From Flaccisagitta enflata (Eukaryota > Chaetognatha > Sagittoidea > Aphragmophora): a DNA stretch of 64,000 bases. A program made the translations under genes and the position numbers. The stretch lies in contig OZ231127.1 of assembly GCA_965153355.1 (NCBI GenBank), positions 3,534,001 to 3,598,000 on the forward strand, read 5' to 3'. The notes beneath the pieces are model-generated. The model made no database searches and was not told where the DNA came from. It saw only the letters and a list, made by a program, of their open reading frames with translations. Positions 10,704-20,929 of the stretch are shown here, piece after piece (positions within the stretch are counted from its first letter, which is position 1; every line of letters begins with the position of its first letter).

Positions 10704-11174
10704 AAGGTTGAGTCGATGCCCGTTGATACATTCATTCATTCATTCATTCATTCATTCGTGCATTTATTCGTGCGTTTATTCATACATTTATTCATTCATC
10801 CATTCATTCATTCATTCATCCATTCATTCATTCATTCATTCATTCGTGCGTTTATTCATACATTTATTCATTCTTTCCTTCATTCATTCATTCATTCATT
10901 CATTCATTCATTCATTCATTCATTCATTCATTCATTCATTCGTGCGTTTATTCATACATTCATTCATTCATTCATTCATTTATTCATGCATTTATTCATT
11001 CATTCATTCATTCATTCATTCATTCATACATTCATTCATTCATTCATTCATTCATTCATTTATAAGGTTGAGGTGATGCCCATTCATACATTCATTCATT
11101 CATTCATTCATCCATTCATCCATTCATTTATTCATTCATTCATTCATTCATTCATTCATTCATTCATTCATAAG
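10704..11174 (+). repeat. ATTC array containing two copies of the exon-3 5' edge
   Basis: Long CATT/ATTC repeat before exon 3, punctuated at 10704-10728 (AAGGTTGAGTCGATGCCCG) and 11064-11090 (AAGGTTGAGGTGATGCCC) by copies of the exon-3 acceptor and first ~16 coding bases. The true exon follows at 11175. All three edges lie in one open frame. Confidence 0.92.
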
Positions 11175-11288
11175 GTTGAGGTGATGCCGATGAACAGCCC
11201 AGTTACGATGGACTACGCTCCTTGGAGAGTCCGAGTTTTCTACAATGCCGGAACTGGATTGGTCTGTCACGATCCCCACACCGGCTAA
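11175..11288 (+). CDS. Potato inhibitor I-type protease inhibitor, exon 3 (reactive loop, stop)
   Basis: Starts after the acceptor CATAAG; ends TAA 11286-11288. It encodes VEVMPMNSPVTMDY, the binding loop, then the paired arginines RVRVF that brace the loop in this fold, FYNAGTG, and the closing H.PH.G. By alignment to eglin c (SPVTLD) and CI-2 (..TME..) the scissile bond is Met-Asp, giving P1 Met and predicting chymotrypsin/elastase/subtilisin-like targets. A single Cys (LVCHD) means no disulfide, as in eglin c. The protein is secreted and nested antisense in ADGRV1 intron 11. A GAGCGA-rich TIR element starts 6 bp after the stop codon. Confidence 0.92.
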   Translation, partial: VEVMPMNSPVTMDYAPWRVRVFYNAGTGLVCHDPHTG

Positions 11289-11294
11289 GAGTAA

Positions 11295-11563
11295 GGGCGT
11301 GTTTCTAGTGAAGATGAAAAACGCGTTTCTTCCCGTGGAACGCGATAACAGCGTGAACACATATTCTAGAATTTCAACTGTCCCACGAGGGAGTGAGCGA
11401 AGTGAGTGAGCGAGCCCGTGAACGGAGCGAGCGAGCGAAGCGAGCATAGCGAAGCGGAGCGCTGCGGAGCGAGTGAGCGGAGTGAGCGGTGCGAGCGAAC
11501 GAACGTAGCGAGCGACCGAGTGGCCCTTTCAAAACGCGATCGTCTTTGACTAGAAACGCCCCC
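11295..11563 (+). mobile_element. GAGCGA-core TIR element (family C), copy 1
   Basis: Left end GGGCGTGTTTCTAGT and right end ACTAGAAACGCCCCC are inverted repeats. Inside are AAAACGCGTTT, CACGAGGGAGTGAGCG and a GAGCGA/AGCGAGC-rich core ending GCGAGCGACCGAGTGG. TAAG occurs on both sides. It begins 6 bp after the inhibitor stop codon and probably supplies its 3' UTR. Confidence 0.85.
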
Positions 11564-11815
11564 TAAGACTACCGTCATCCTTACGCGCGAAGAGCATTAA
11601 CAATACATTTTAAACCAATTAAATGGCGCCAGTAGCAATAATGATTACAATGTGACAATTATGTAATATGACATGACTCAAGATTGCACAAGCTTGACCA
11701 TTTCATCCTTTTTGTGGTCATTCGTCATTGTAGACATTATTTCATCATCATTGTTTTTAATCATAGTTAATTTCAGAATTATAGACTCTAGTCACTGTTG
11801 ATCGTCATTGATTAT

Positions 11816-12005
11816 TAGTCGCGTGCTACGCGACTCTTCACCCCGCTTTGTCGGTCCGTCCATCGGTCCGTCCGTCACACTTTACTTTTTCGGCGTTAAT
11901 GGGGGTTTTGGCCTTGTTGCTCCTGCCCAAATGTTCCACTGACCTCAATTATGGCCCCTGCCCAACCGCACGCGACTGGGGAAGCTGTGTATCCGGCCTT
12001 GTTAT
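11816..12005 (-). mobile_element. GGAC-core hairpin element, subtype B
   Basis: Reverse orientation: TTAGTCGCGTGCTACGCGACT hairpin, CGGTCCGTCC core, TCACACTTTACTTTTTCGG, CTGCCCAACCGCACG and CCGGCCTTGTT end. Confidence 0.8.
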
Positions 12006-12094
12006 CTTGTGTATCTCGTTATCTCTCGTTATAATTGATCATTTCTTTGAGAAACGGTTGATAAGAATTGGCGCATTAGTAATACAGCTTCGCA

Positions 12095-12270
12095 GGAGAA
12101 GAAGAAGTAAAGGAAGAGAAGAAGAAGAAAAAGAGGTAGAAGAAGAAGAGGAGGAAAGGGAGGAAGAGGAAGGAGAAGGAGGAAGAAGAAGATGAAAGAG
12201 GAGGAAGAAGAAGAAAAAATTGAGAAGAAAAAGAAGAAAAAGAAGAAAATGAAGAGGAAAAGGAAGAAAC
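12095..12270. repeat. GAA/GGA purine-rich low-complexity tract
   Basis: Imperfect AGAAGAAG/GGAGGA sequence without coding structure. Confidence 0.9.
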
Positions 12271-12397
12271 AAGGCTTGATACACGGTAGGACAGTTGCGG
12301 ACGATTTGACAGGGGCTCGCTATACAAAAATCTGACGGACGAACGGACTGACCGACCGACATGACAAGTTGTACAGTCGCGTGTCCGCGACTAAAAA
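12270..12397 (+). mobile_element. GGAC-core hairpin element, subtype B, short copy
   Basis: AACAAGGCTTGATACACGG start, GACGGACGAACGG core, and 3' hairpin GTCGCGTGTCCGCGAC followed by TAAAAA. Confidence 0.75.
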
Positions 12398-12457
12398 TAG
12401 AAGCAGAAGGAGAGGGATTAGCAGGGTCTGGAGAAAAAGTAGAGGGGAGAAGAAAAG

Positions 12458-12762
12458 AACAAGCCCGACCGGACAACGATGCGTCCGGGCTGTGTCTCAG
12501 CGTGTATTGATCATGTGACATATATGTATGGAGAGACAGATGGACGAACAGACGGATGGAAAGACTCTCAAAACATGTTGGTTGATCATTTGTTTCAGTG
12601 TAGGATATCACCGTGGCCAAAAACAGCCGAGAAACGCGGTTTTTGCACAGGCGTGATGGACGGACCGACGGACGGACGGACCGACCGACGGACGGACGGA
12701 CCGACCGACGGACGGACAGACCCTCTTATAGAGATGCGTTCCTGACGGAAGCATCTAAAAAG
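12458..12762 (+). mobile_element. GGAC-core hairpin element, subtype D
   Basis: AACAAGCCCGACC...GTCCGGGCT forms the 5' hairpin. There is a long GACC/GACGGACGGACC core (12655-12720), and the end CTTATAGAGATGCG...GCATCTAAAAA forms the 3' hairpin. Confidence 0.8.
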
Positions 12763-12776
12763 AAAGAGAAAGACGA

Positions 12777-12925
12777 AAAGGAACAATGCCGTATACACAG
12801 CAGCATTAGTCGCGGACGGGTACGCAGGAGCGGAATAAGTCAAAAAACAACTTTGTGACGGACCGGCCGACCGACCGACGTACCGAAAAGCGGGTTATTG
12901 AGTCGCGTGTCCACGACGAAAAAGA
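12777..12925 (+). mobile_element. GGAC-core hairpin element, subtype B, diverged
   Basis: AACAATGCCGTATACACAGC start, GACCGGCCGACCGACC core, and GAGTCGCGTGTCCACGAC end with decayed terminal A run. Confidence 0.6.
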
Positions 12926-13104
12926 AAAAGCAGATACATAATATCATCCTAAATACTGAAGAATTGTAAGATCGGTAAATGGTTACGAAACCATTTAAGT
13001 GAAAAAACTTAATGAAGGATAACCTTATGAACTCTGTGAAATCCACATCGGCTGAATATTAATTAAGAAAGCCATTTTGACTTTTACGTTAGTTAACTTA
13101 ATTA

Positions 13105-13281
13105 CAGTTGAACCCCGCTCTAAGGGACCCGCCACCAACGGAATTCCGCCTTTAACAGACACAAATTCATGGTCCCTTCAAGTTAATTTCTTTTATTTCC
13201 TTTGTTGGCAATAACAGAAGTCCACCTATAACAGAAGAAAACTGTTGGTCCCCTGAAATCCGTTAGAGCGGGGTTCAACTG
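13105..13281. mobile_element. pogo-like TA-flanked MITE
   Basis: Terminal inverted repeats CAGTTGAACCCCGCT / AGCGGGGTTCAACTG are flanked by TA on both sides. Inner TAACAGA repeats recur. TIRs starting CAGT.GAACC with a TA target are typical of pogo/Tigger-type non-autonomous elements. Confidence 0.85.
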
Positions 13282-13573
13282 TACGTAGTAAATGACCGAG
13301 TGAAGGTCACGTTTTGTGTCAAATGGATCATCACTGAGAGGAAAAGGGGCAACAAAATGAAAGGAGGAAAGAAAGAAAGAAGGAAAGAAGGAAAGAAAGA
13401 TGAAAAGAAGGACCGAAAAAAAGTATAAAAACTAGATAAAGAAAGTAGGATCGAAATAAAGATACTTATAGTTAGGATGCAAACTAGTGAGATAAGAAGT
13501 TATGATGTACAAATGTACTATGTAACTATAACGAAAAAAAAGACATCTAATCTAAAATAAATAATGCACTTAC

Positions 13574-13661
13574 GCAGTTGATTCTCCGTCGTTCATTTTG
13601 ACGTTTCCTTTTTGCGGGCGAAAGTCCAAAGCTGTGACGTCATCAGCGTATTTGCCGAAAC
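13574..13661 (-). CDS. ADGRV1: ADGRV1 exon 11: central strands of Calx-beta 6
   Basis: An 88-bp minus-strand exon, acceptor TTTTTTAG, donor GTAAGTGC. Split codons join it to exon 10 (Gly) and exon 12 (Ala). It encodes FGKYADDVTALDFRPQKG then VKMNDGES, the middle of a Calx-beta domain (D....G.V.F..GE pattern). In human ADGRV1 this is the SGFNSKAVTPDDI...G.VLFLSGQSDTT region. Decayed copies of its acceptor half lie on the intron side. Confidence 0.88.
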
Positions 13662-13681
13662 CTAAAAAACGAACAATAACA

Positions 13682-13800
13682 ATAATGAGTCCAAAGCTTT
13701 GATATCATCCGCATATTTATCGTGACCTGTCAGAATGATAATAAAAAAAAAACAAAGCTGTCACGTCTTCAGCATATTTACCAAAATCTACTAGAATAAC
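13682..13800 (-). repeat. Two decayed copies of the exon-11 5' half
   Basis: 13686-13724 (AGTCCAAAGCTTTGATATCATC...) and 13753-13793 (CAAAGCTGTCACGTCTTCAGC...) repeat the exon-11 acceptor side (AGTCCAAAGCTGTGACGTCATC...). A further fragment, TACGTCATCAGCGTATCTACCG, is at 14931. All lie upstream of exon 11 in transcription direction. Confidence 0.75.
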
Positions 13801-14108
13801 AATAAACGGATATAGTTCCACCTATCATATTACTCAGTCCGGCGGTCGCATTAAGCTTGACTTCGATTCTATCCTTCAAGGGTATGGTTTCTTAACAATG
13901 ATACCCTCGGGTGATTTGTTGAATTTTGGTAACACAGGTAACAATCATTTGCCCTTAGCTATTTTGGTCAGCATTAGTGTTTTGGGTTAGACTCAGAATG
14001 GATGTTTGCTAAGTTAGTTTTGCAAAATGGAAAACTAGGAGTGATGCGCGTAGTAACCAGTCAGTTAGGGCTCGCAAGGCCCTCTTCCATATTTTTCAGT
14101 TTGGGTGT

Positions 14109-14882
14109 AGTGAGGGATACACAGCCATCAATCTCGTTTGAAAAAATCTTTTAAGCTTTTTCTGAGAGATGCGTCAACTGAGTGATCCAAAATCAATTTT
14201 TCCTTAAAGAGCATTGATTGACGTTTTTTGTGTCAAAATTTCACAGATTTTGGTCAAGTATTTTTCATTTTATATCAATTTGAAGCATGAGCAGTTTTGG
14301 GGGTAAAATATAGGGAAAATGTTGTTTGACAAGGTAGTTCCTCTTTAAATTGGTCTCATTTCTTAACAGCTTGAGCTACAGATGCCAGATTGGTCTCAAA
14401 TGAAAGATAATTTGATACAGTTTTAGCTTTCAAAAAGAGGAACACAATCTAAAACCTTTTTGTCATACATTCTTTGAAAAAATCCACAAATCAAAGGAAT
14501 TTTGTCTAAAAAGTCGATTTCAAGGCAAGAAACTTACTATGAATGCCAATTCATTAACCATCCAAAGAAAATGTGAAAAACTACATCAAATTTTCTTTTA
14601 TTTGAGACCAATCTGGCATTTGTAGCTCTAACGGTTTAGAAGTGAGAGCATTTTAAAGAAAGATACTCTTGTAAGCAATATTTCAATTTTACCCTAGTTG
14701 GAAATAGCAAGACTACTTCAAATTGAGGCTGTAGACAAACTATTTAAACTAGACCAACGAAATTTTGACACAAAAAACGTCAAACGTAGTACTTAAAGAG
14801 AAAATTAATTTCACATCATGAAACTGAAGCACTGAGACACAATAGCTTAATACTTTTATTCAGTTGAGATTGATGACCCTGT
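14109..14882. mobile_element. Large foldback element
   Basis: An imperfect palindrome of about 770 bp. AGCCATCAATCTC near 14120 pairs with GAGATTGATGA near 14868. The centre contains GATGCCAGATTGGTCTCAAAT (14385) and its inverse ATTTGAGACCAATCTGGCA (14601). A CAGGGT-type terminus is seen at the right. Confidence 0.7.
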
Positions 14883-14965
14883 ATTGTTCCACCTATCATA
14901 CATACATGACATACATACAATGATTCTTAATACGTCATCAGCGTATCTACCGAAAACCATCAGAG

Positions 14966-15465
14966 GGACAATAATGAGAATTCGGAAAATGAAAGAAAGA
15001 CCGCGCTGCGGCAGCGACAACATTTACCGTCTACATCAGCTATATCGTCTTGCAAAAACGGTTCTTCCAATATTGGTACCCGCAACCCCTCTGCTCCGCC
15101 ATGGTCAACTAAGTCATGACTCATCAGTCTATCCAGCTGTCAACATCGCCGCTCGTGTGGCGTATGTCAGTTATGAGCGTGTTGCTACAAATAGCGGACA
15201 AAGCCAATCCCCACCAAACTTTCTGTTTTTCAATTATCTATCTTACCTTCAGCAATTGATAAGAAGATCCTGACTAACGCATGCTCACTGCAATTTCCTT
15301 CCTTAAACCGAACATCAAATAAAACAGTTTCATGATCACTCTCAGAAATATACACAAGAAACAGGCTTTGTTGCTGACTAATTCTTTTAGCGTTTGCATT
15401 GTCGAGGAACGCAATGTTCTTAGAAAACAGCATTATGCAAATTAGTACTAAAGATAGAAATTTAT
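14966..15465. other. No gene recognised
   Basis: Open frames exist on plus (to about 15273) but show no recognisable domain or splice context. The stretch lies within ADGRV1 intron 10. Confidence 0.4.
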
Positions 15466-15528
15466 TTGCCGGTTATAATGATCTTTGACCCTTTCGTTTC
15501 TCTATCCTTTCCACCTCATTTCAGCTTA

Positions 15529-15733
<205 letters not shown>

Positions 15734-15740
15734 CATGTAC

Positions 15741-16005
15741 CTTTCGCGGACCACGAGATGACCGCGTCTCCGTTGACGCCCTCGCGCGTGACTCTGATGG
15801 GAACGCGCTTGGGCCCACTTCCGGTGGGAGGCTCCGATTCTTCCACCGGGTCGTCAGAATCGAAGCCGATCTCTCCGTTGGCGCTCGAGGCGTCGACGGC
15901 GATCTTGAGATGTCGCTGAAGACCGATTCGAGGACTGTTGACCGGAAGCACTTCCACGCGCGAAATGACGGAAGGTTCCGGGATTAAATTCACGTCGAAG
16001 GATGA
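15741..16005 (-). CDS. ADGRV1: ADGRV1 exon 10: end of Calx-beta 5, start of Calx-beta 6
   Basis: Acceptor GTTCAG, donor GTACATG. It encodes FDVNLIPEP, LPVNSPRIG and LKIAVDASSANGEIGF, aligning with human ADGRV1 LLNIIPLIPPISPRFG...LLVTPAIANGEIGF. Then come an acidic insert (DSDDPVEESE) and the next domain's V.IPIRVTREG..GDAVISWSAK strands. The NGEIGF junction between domains 5 and 6 is a distinctive match supporting orthology rather than mere Calx-beta similarity. Confidence 0.93.
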
Positions 16006-16027
16006 CTGAACAAATTTAAAAAAAAGA

Positions 16028-16028
16028 G

Positions 16029-16116
<88 letters not shown>
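16028..16116. repeat. GTT microsatellite upstream of exon 10
   Basis: Pure GTT run ending 23 bp from the exon-10 acceptor. Confidence 0.95.
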
Positions 16117-16203
16117 CTTCATTGATCCTACTATTCTAGTTTTTCTCTCATCTCCTCTGGTCCTACGCCATTAACGTCTACTTATGTAACACACTCATCA
16201 AAC

Positions 16204-16205
<2 letters not shown>

Positions 16206-16297
<92 letters not shown>

Positions 16298-16390
16298 CCA
16301 CAATCATAACAACAACAACAACAACGACAACAAAAAAAAAAACAACAACAACAACAACAACAACAACCAGAGCAACAACAAGAGCAATAA
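16206..16390. repeat. CAA microsatellite downstream of exon 9
   Basis: CAA run with a few interruptions inside the short intron 9. Confidence 0.95.
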
Positions 16391-16440
16391 CAACTGTCAT
16401 TGAGCTTCCAATCAATCCTCATTCTTCAACCTTAACGCCT

Positions 16441-16676
16441 AAAAACGCCGCGTCTTTGATCGGAAGTTCGACGAGGATTTCCCGCTGAGAGTCGACGAAT
16501 TTGGCGACGAGCGCATCCGGGTCGTCGGTCAAGATTCCGTCGACGGGCTGTTGGACGCCGTCGACGTGGAATTGGACGGTGAAGCGGACGGAAATGCTGC
16601 CGATGGCGCCGCCGCTGCGAATCAGTTTGAAGCGGAGTCGCCGAGGCGAAACCGAAGTCACCAATTCGCCGACAAA
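16441..16676 (-). CDS. ADGRV1: ADGRV1 exon 9: Calx-beta domain 5
   Basis: Acceptor CCAACAG, donor GTTGAAG, phase 0 both sides. It encodes LRFKLIRSGGAIGSISVRF, DGILTDD and REILVELPIKDAAFLGVK. Domain 5 lacks the acidic DD.PE motif at the position where the other domains have it. The human counterpart also has LPIRNDAFLQNG there, so loss of this calcium site looks ancestral. Confidence 0.92.
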
Positions 16677-16807
16677 CTGTTGGGATTAGAAAGAAAAATC
16701 GCTGCTATAGTTGAGTAAAGATGTTTTAGATTTTCAAAAAATCAAATTTGTCCGTCTGTTGGAAATTCTCTCTATATTTCTTAATTATGCGCGAGTCTCG
16801 ACGTCAA

Positions 16808-16810
16808 TTC

Positions 16811-16880
<70 letters not shown>

Positions 16881-16948
16881 CTCTTTCCCTCTTACTTTCT
16901 CTCTTTCCTTCTTCCTTCCTTTTTTTCTTTCTTTCTCTTTCCTTCTTC

Positions 16949-17002
<54 letters not shown>

Positions 17003-17110
17003 CTCTTTCCCTCTTACTTTCTCTCTTTCTTCTTCCTTCCTTTCTTTCTTTCTTTCTCTCTTTCCTTCTTCCTTTCTTTCTTTCTTTTTTTCTTTCTTTC
17101 TTTCCTTGTT

Positions 17111-17182
<72 letters not shown>

Positions 17183-17214
17183 TCCTTTTTTCTTTCCTTG
17201 TTTCTTTCCTTGTT

Positions 17215-17291
<77 letters not shown>

Positions 17292-17296
17292 TTTCA
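16808..17296. repeat. CTTT tetranucleotide array
   Basis: About 490 bp of TTTC/CTTT repeats with CTCT and CCTT variants, in ADGRV1 intron 8. Confidence 0.95.
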
Positions 17297-17820
17297 TTCA
17301 TTTTCTGCTTCTTCCTGTTGTTCAGTTTTCCTCCATGGATTCATTCATTCATTAATTCATTTTTTCATTCCTTCATTCATTCATTCATTCATACTTTTTT
17401 TTATTCATTCATTTTTTCATTCATTCATTTTTTCATTCATCCCTTCTTTCATTCATTCATTCATTCATCTTAATTGATCCGTAGATCAATTTACTCTTTC
17501 ATTCCTTTATTCATTCATTCATTCATTCATTCATTCATTCATTCATTCATTCATTCATTCATTTAGTCACCCATTCATTCCTTCATTCATTCATTTATTC
17601 ATTCATTCATTCATTCAATTTCATTTAACCGATAAACGATTCAATCTTCCAGTCATCTATTCATTCATACATTCATTCATTCATTCATTCATTCATTCAT
17701 TCATTCATTCATTCATTCATTCATTCAATTTCATTTAACCGATAATCAATTCAATCTCCCAGTCTTCTATTCATTCATTCATTCATACATTCATTCATTT
17801 ATTCATTCCTTCCTTCCTTC
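17290..17820. repeat. ATTC array with a nested ~110-bp higher-order repeat
   Basis: CATT/ATTC repeats. A block TCAATTTCATTTAACCGATAA.CGATTCAATC recurs at 17617-17650 and 17726-17757, showing larger-unit duplication. The array ends about 22 bp from exon 8's donor. Confidence 0.92.
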
Positions 17821-17842
17821 ACACTATATCATTTTCTCTGAC

Positions 17843-17995
17843 CGTGGGATCGAACTGTACGATGCCAAACGCGTCGTCAGAGTCATTGATGATGAGAGTC
17901 GATGACGAGGGACTTCGGATTTCAGCGCCACCAGTTTGACTGCCATGAACCAGAACTAACCGGAACTTCTCAGGCGCTTCCGGCAGACCGTCGTC
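17843..17995 (-). CDS. ADGRV1: ADGRV1 exon 8: end of Calx-beta 4
   Basis: Acceptor CTTCAG, donor GTCAGAG (weak). It encodes DDGLPEAPEKFRLVLVHG, the acidic calcium-site half, then GGAEIRSPSSSTLIINDSDDAFGIVQF, matching human DDDLPEEAEAYLLQILPH...GGAEVSEPAEL...DSDDVYGLITF. Phase 0 on both sides. Confidence 0.93.
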
Positions 17996-18001
17996 CTGAA
18001 G

Positions 18002-18299
<298 letters not shown>

Positions 18300-18505
18300 T
18301 TGAGACAGGCAGACAGATAGATTGAGACAGACAGACAGATAGACAGACACGAAGAAAAGTAAAATATAATGAACAATCCGAACAAAGGAGCAAAAGAAGA
18401 AAAGAACACGAGAGAATGAACTAACAATGAATTTCCAACCGCCTCTTGTATATGCTATTTTGCGCTTGCCTCATGAACCAATGACTACCGTTTCCAACAA
18501 CTCAC

Positions 18506-18714
18506 CTTGACCAGGATCGTGAGCGCTTTCGCCGTTTGCGTGTCGTCGAACTCCAACATCCCAACTGCTTGGTCGACGTCTTCATCTGGCGCTTCCTCCG
18601 GCGGAAGTAGACGCTCCAATCTCCAGTTGACGCTGACTTTGCCAAAAGCGCCTCCACGACGCAAAACAGTGAAAGTCGCGTTGGAAGATTCTTCATTCAG
18701 GGAAATTGTCGGAC
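18506..18714 (-). CDS. ADGRV1: ADGRV1 exon 7: Calx-beta domain 4, first half
   Basis: Acceptor CAACAG, donor GTGAGT-like (AAG/GTGAG). It encodes ISLNEESSNATFTVLRRGG, AFGKVSVNWRLERL, an acidic loop (EEAPDEDVD), and VGMLEFDDTQTAKALTILVK. The order matches human ITVVRNGGTHGNVSANWVLTR...GVLHFAQGQ...IPLTVV. It joins exon 6 via a split Gly and exon 8 in phase 0. Confidence 0.93.
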
Positions 18715-18743
18715 CTGTTGGTGATGGAAAGGGAAAATAGCGG

Positions 18744-19093
18744 ATACATCCTGTGCAGGAAATTTGGCACAAACATATTAACACAAAAACGATACTTCTT
18801 GACGGCCCAGTAAGTTGAAATTTGAAACATAGTCTCAGTGTATGAAGAAGGTTACCAAATTAAGTCCCTCGATGCTTTCTACCCCAAAATCCGCAAAATC
18901 GATCATCAAGTCATCATCAATCTTTTCCGCTCGATCAAAGACAGTATTGTCAAATCTGAGGCAGATGAACCCTACTCGACCATCAAATGAATTGATATTT
19001 TTTCAACTTCATTATTGGGCAGTTTTGATCTATTTTGAACAGTTATTTAATGTTTTATTGGACTTGTGCCAAATTTCCTACTCAGGGTGTTAG
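18744..19093. mobile_element. TA-flanked foldback-type element
   Basis: Left CCTGTGCAGGAAATTTGGCAC and right GTGCCAAATTTCC TACTCAGGGTG are inverted, with TA-containing ends. It lies about 30 bp upstream of the exon-7 acceptor. The middle is weakly palindromic. Confidence 0.55.
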
Positions 19094-19094
19094 A

Positions 19095-20030
19095 TGGAAA
19101 TATAGGAGAAAACACTTTTTAGAAACATGCCGAAAAAAACAAACAATTGCAGCAGCGTCAGAACCTAATTAGCATAATGCGGTCGCAAGATTACCGTTCA
19201 TCAAGATGGTAAATATTCAATAACAAACTATCGTAATCAAATCCAGAAATCTAAATGCCACTTTTGATAAGAGCATGAGATCAAAGGGGCACGATGCATG
19301 CTCTAAACATATTGGTCTTGTTTTGACTAAAGTGAGGTTTAAAAATGAATTGATTACTATGAGGTGAATAGAATGCGAAAAAATAATGTTGTGGCCTCGG
19401 TCGCCAAACTAGATACTTAGGATCCAGATCTGGATACTTTTTAGAGGTGCCTAGATACCTGAAAAAGCATCTGGATCCTGGCTACTAATCTGGATACTTT
19501 TAGGAGAAAGATTTAGATACTCCAGCTCAAATCTGAATACTTAAAGATGTGGCTTCGAAATATTCTTTTAAACATGCTCAACTACGTTTTTTAGGTAATG
19601 GACTTAAATCTGGGCTTAGAAAATGAATTTTTTATCTTGGTTAAGCATATGTTTACCTGATATAAATGTTTGTATGTTTGTTAGTCAGTTGCTTGATTTT
19701 GTGAATGATGCAAATTTGGCCATAGAATTTTTGAGTGATCATATTTCCTTTGCCCCTGCTTACCGGCCAAGTATCCAATATTGTTTTTGAATCAATTCAA
19801 GATGCTCTAACTAAATAATGAATGACATAAAATAACTGTGTCCTAGAAAGCATTTTGCCTTCATAGTTTTCCTAAAGCCTTCATAGTTTTCCTAAAGCGG
19901 CTCCAGATTTCTCATAGCGTCATAAACAAAGTTTTTAGTGTCAGACACAAAACTCTAGAACTTGCTATATTGGTCTGTCTGTCTGTCCATCTGTTTATTT
20001 GTTGGAAACTTTTTTAAAATGTGAGCAGTT
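19095..20030. other. Intronic sequence with GGATACTTTTTAG-type words
   Basis: Repeated GGATACTTTT(T)AG/CTAGATAC words occur at 19410-19530 and again at 21475-21540. No exon was recognised in ADGRV1 intron 6 here. Confidence 0.5.
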
Positions 20031-20032
20031 TT

Positions 20033-20500
20033 TTAGTTGCGTGCTATGCAACTCCACCCTGTATTGTTTGTCCATCCATTGGTCGGTTGGTTGGTCAGTC
20101 CCCTTTTTGGGCAGCAACCCCGAAGGGGTCGATGACCTATGCTTTCACACATATAGGGAATTTTCTCCTCCTTCTCCTTATAATATACGTACTCCCCCTC
20201 CCCCAGCCTCCAGGCCCATATCTCAGCTTGGAGGCCCATTTCTTAGCCTCAAGGCCCAAATCCCAGTCTCGAAGCCCAAATCCCACCCTCAAGGCGAAAA
20301 TCCCAACCCCAAGGCCCAGATTCCAGTCTCCAGGGATTTGGGCCTCAAGACTGGGATTTGAGCCTCGAGGCAGGGATATGGGCCTCTAAGCTGAGATATG
20401 GGCCTGGAGGCTGGGGGGAAGGGGGGTGTGGAGGAGGAGAAGGAGGAGAAAATTCCCCATATGTGTGAAAGCATAGGTCATCGACCCCTTCGGGGCCGCT
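20033..20500. mobile_element. Hairpin element interrupted by a long inverted repeat
   Basis: Begins with the subtype B 3' end (TAGTTGCGTGCTATGCAACT). It then enters a palindrome, CCCGAAGGGGTCGATGACC...GGTCATCGACCCCTTCGGGG (20115-20500). The arms carry GGCCTCAAGGC.CAAATCCCAG repeats, the centre about 20335. Confidence 0.7.
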
Positions 20501-20608
20501 GCCCTGCTCCCCCCTCAACTTCAACCCCAACCTACTCAAGCAGGGCACGGGTACCGCTGACCATCTAACGCTTTTGCGACTATAATTTTTTTTTTGTTTT
20601 TGAGTTTT

Positions 20609-20822
20609 TAGTTGCATGCTACGCGACTCTACACCCCGCTTTGTTGGTCTGTCGGTCCGTCGGTCTATTGGTCCGTCGGTACGTTGGTCCATCACACTTT
20701 ACTTTTTTGGCATCTATGGGGTTTTTGGCCTTGCTGCTGCTGCTCAAATGCTCCACTGACTTCAATTATGGCCCCTGCCCACCCGCACATGACTAGGGTA
20801 GCCATGTATCCGGCCTTGTTTG
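20609..20822 (-). mobile_element. GGAC-core hairpin element, subtype B
   Basis: TAGTTGCATGCTACGCGACTC, GTCGGTCCGTCGG core, TCACACTTTACTTTTTTGG, CTGCCCACCCGCAC and CCGGCCTTGTTT. A tail fragment repeats at 20875-20920 (CACACGCAACTGGGGTAGCC...GGCCTTGTT). Confidence 0.8.
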
Positions 20823-20929
20823 AGCTAACCCCTCCTGCCAAATTGCTCTGGTGACCTTTTCTTTCACTGCTCCTGCCCACCCACACGCAACTGGGGTAGC
20901 CATGTAACTGGCCTTGTTACTATACTGCC

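Noticed and set aside
10659-11288. A 209-codon plus-strand frame ending in the inhibitor loop
   Set aside because: Most of it is ATTC repeat. The splice structure with exon 2 explains the real protein; only the last 37 codons are taken as coding, though isoforms remain possible.
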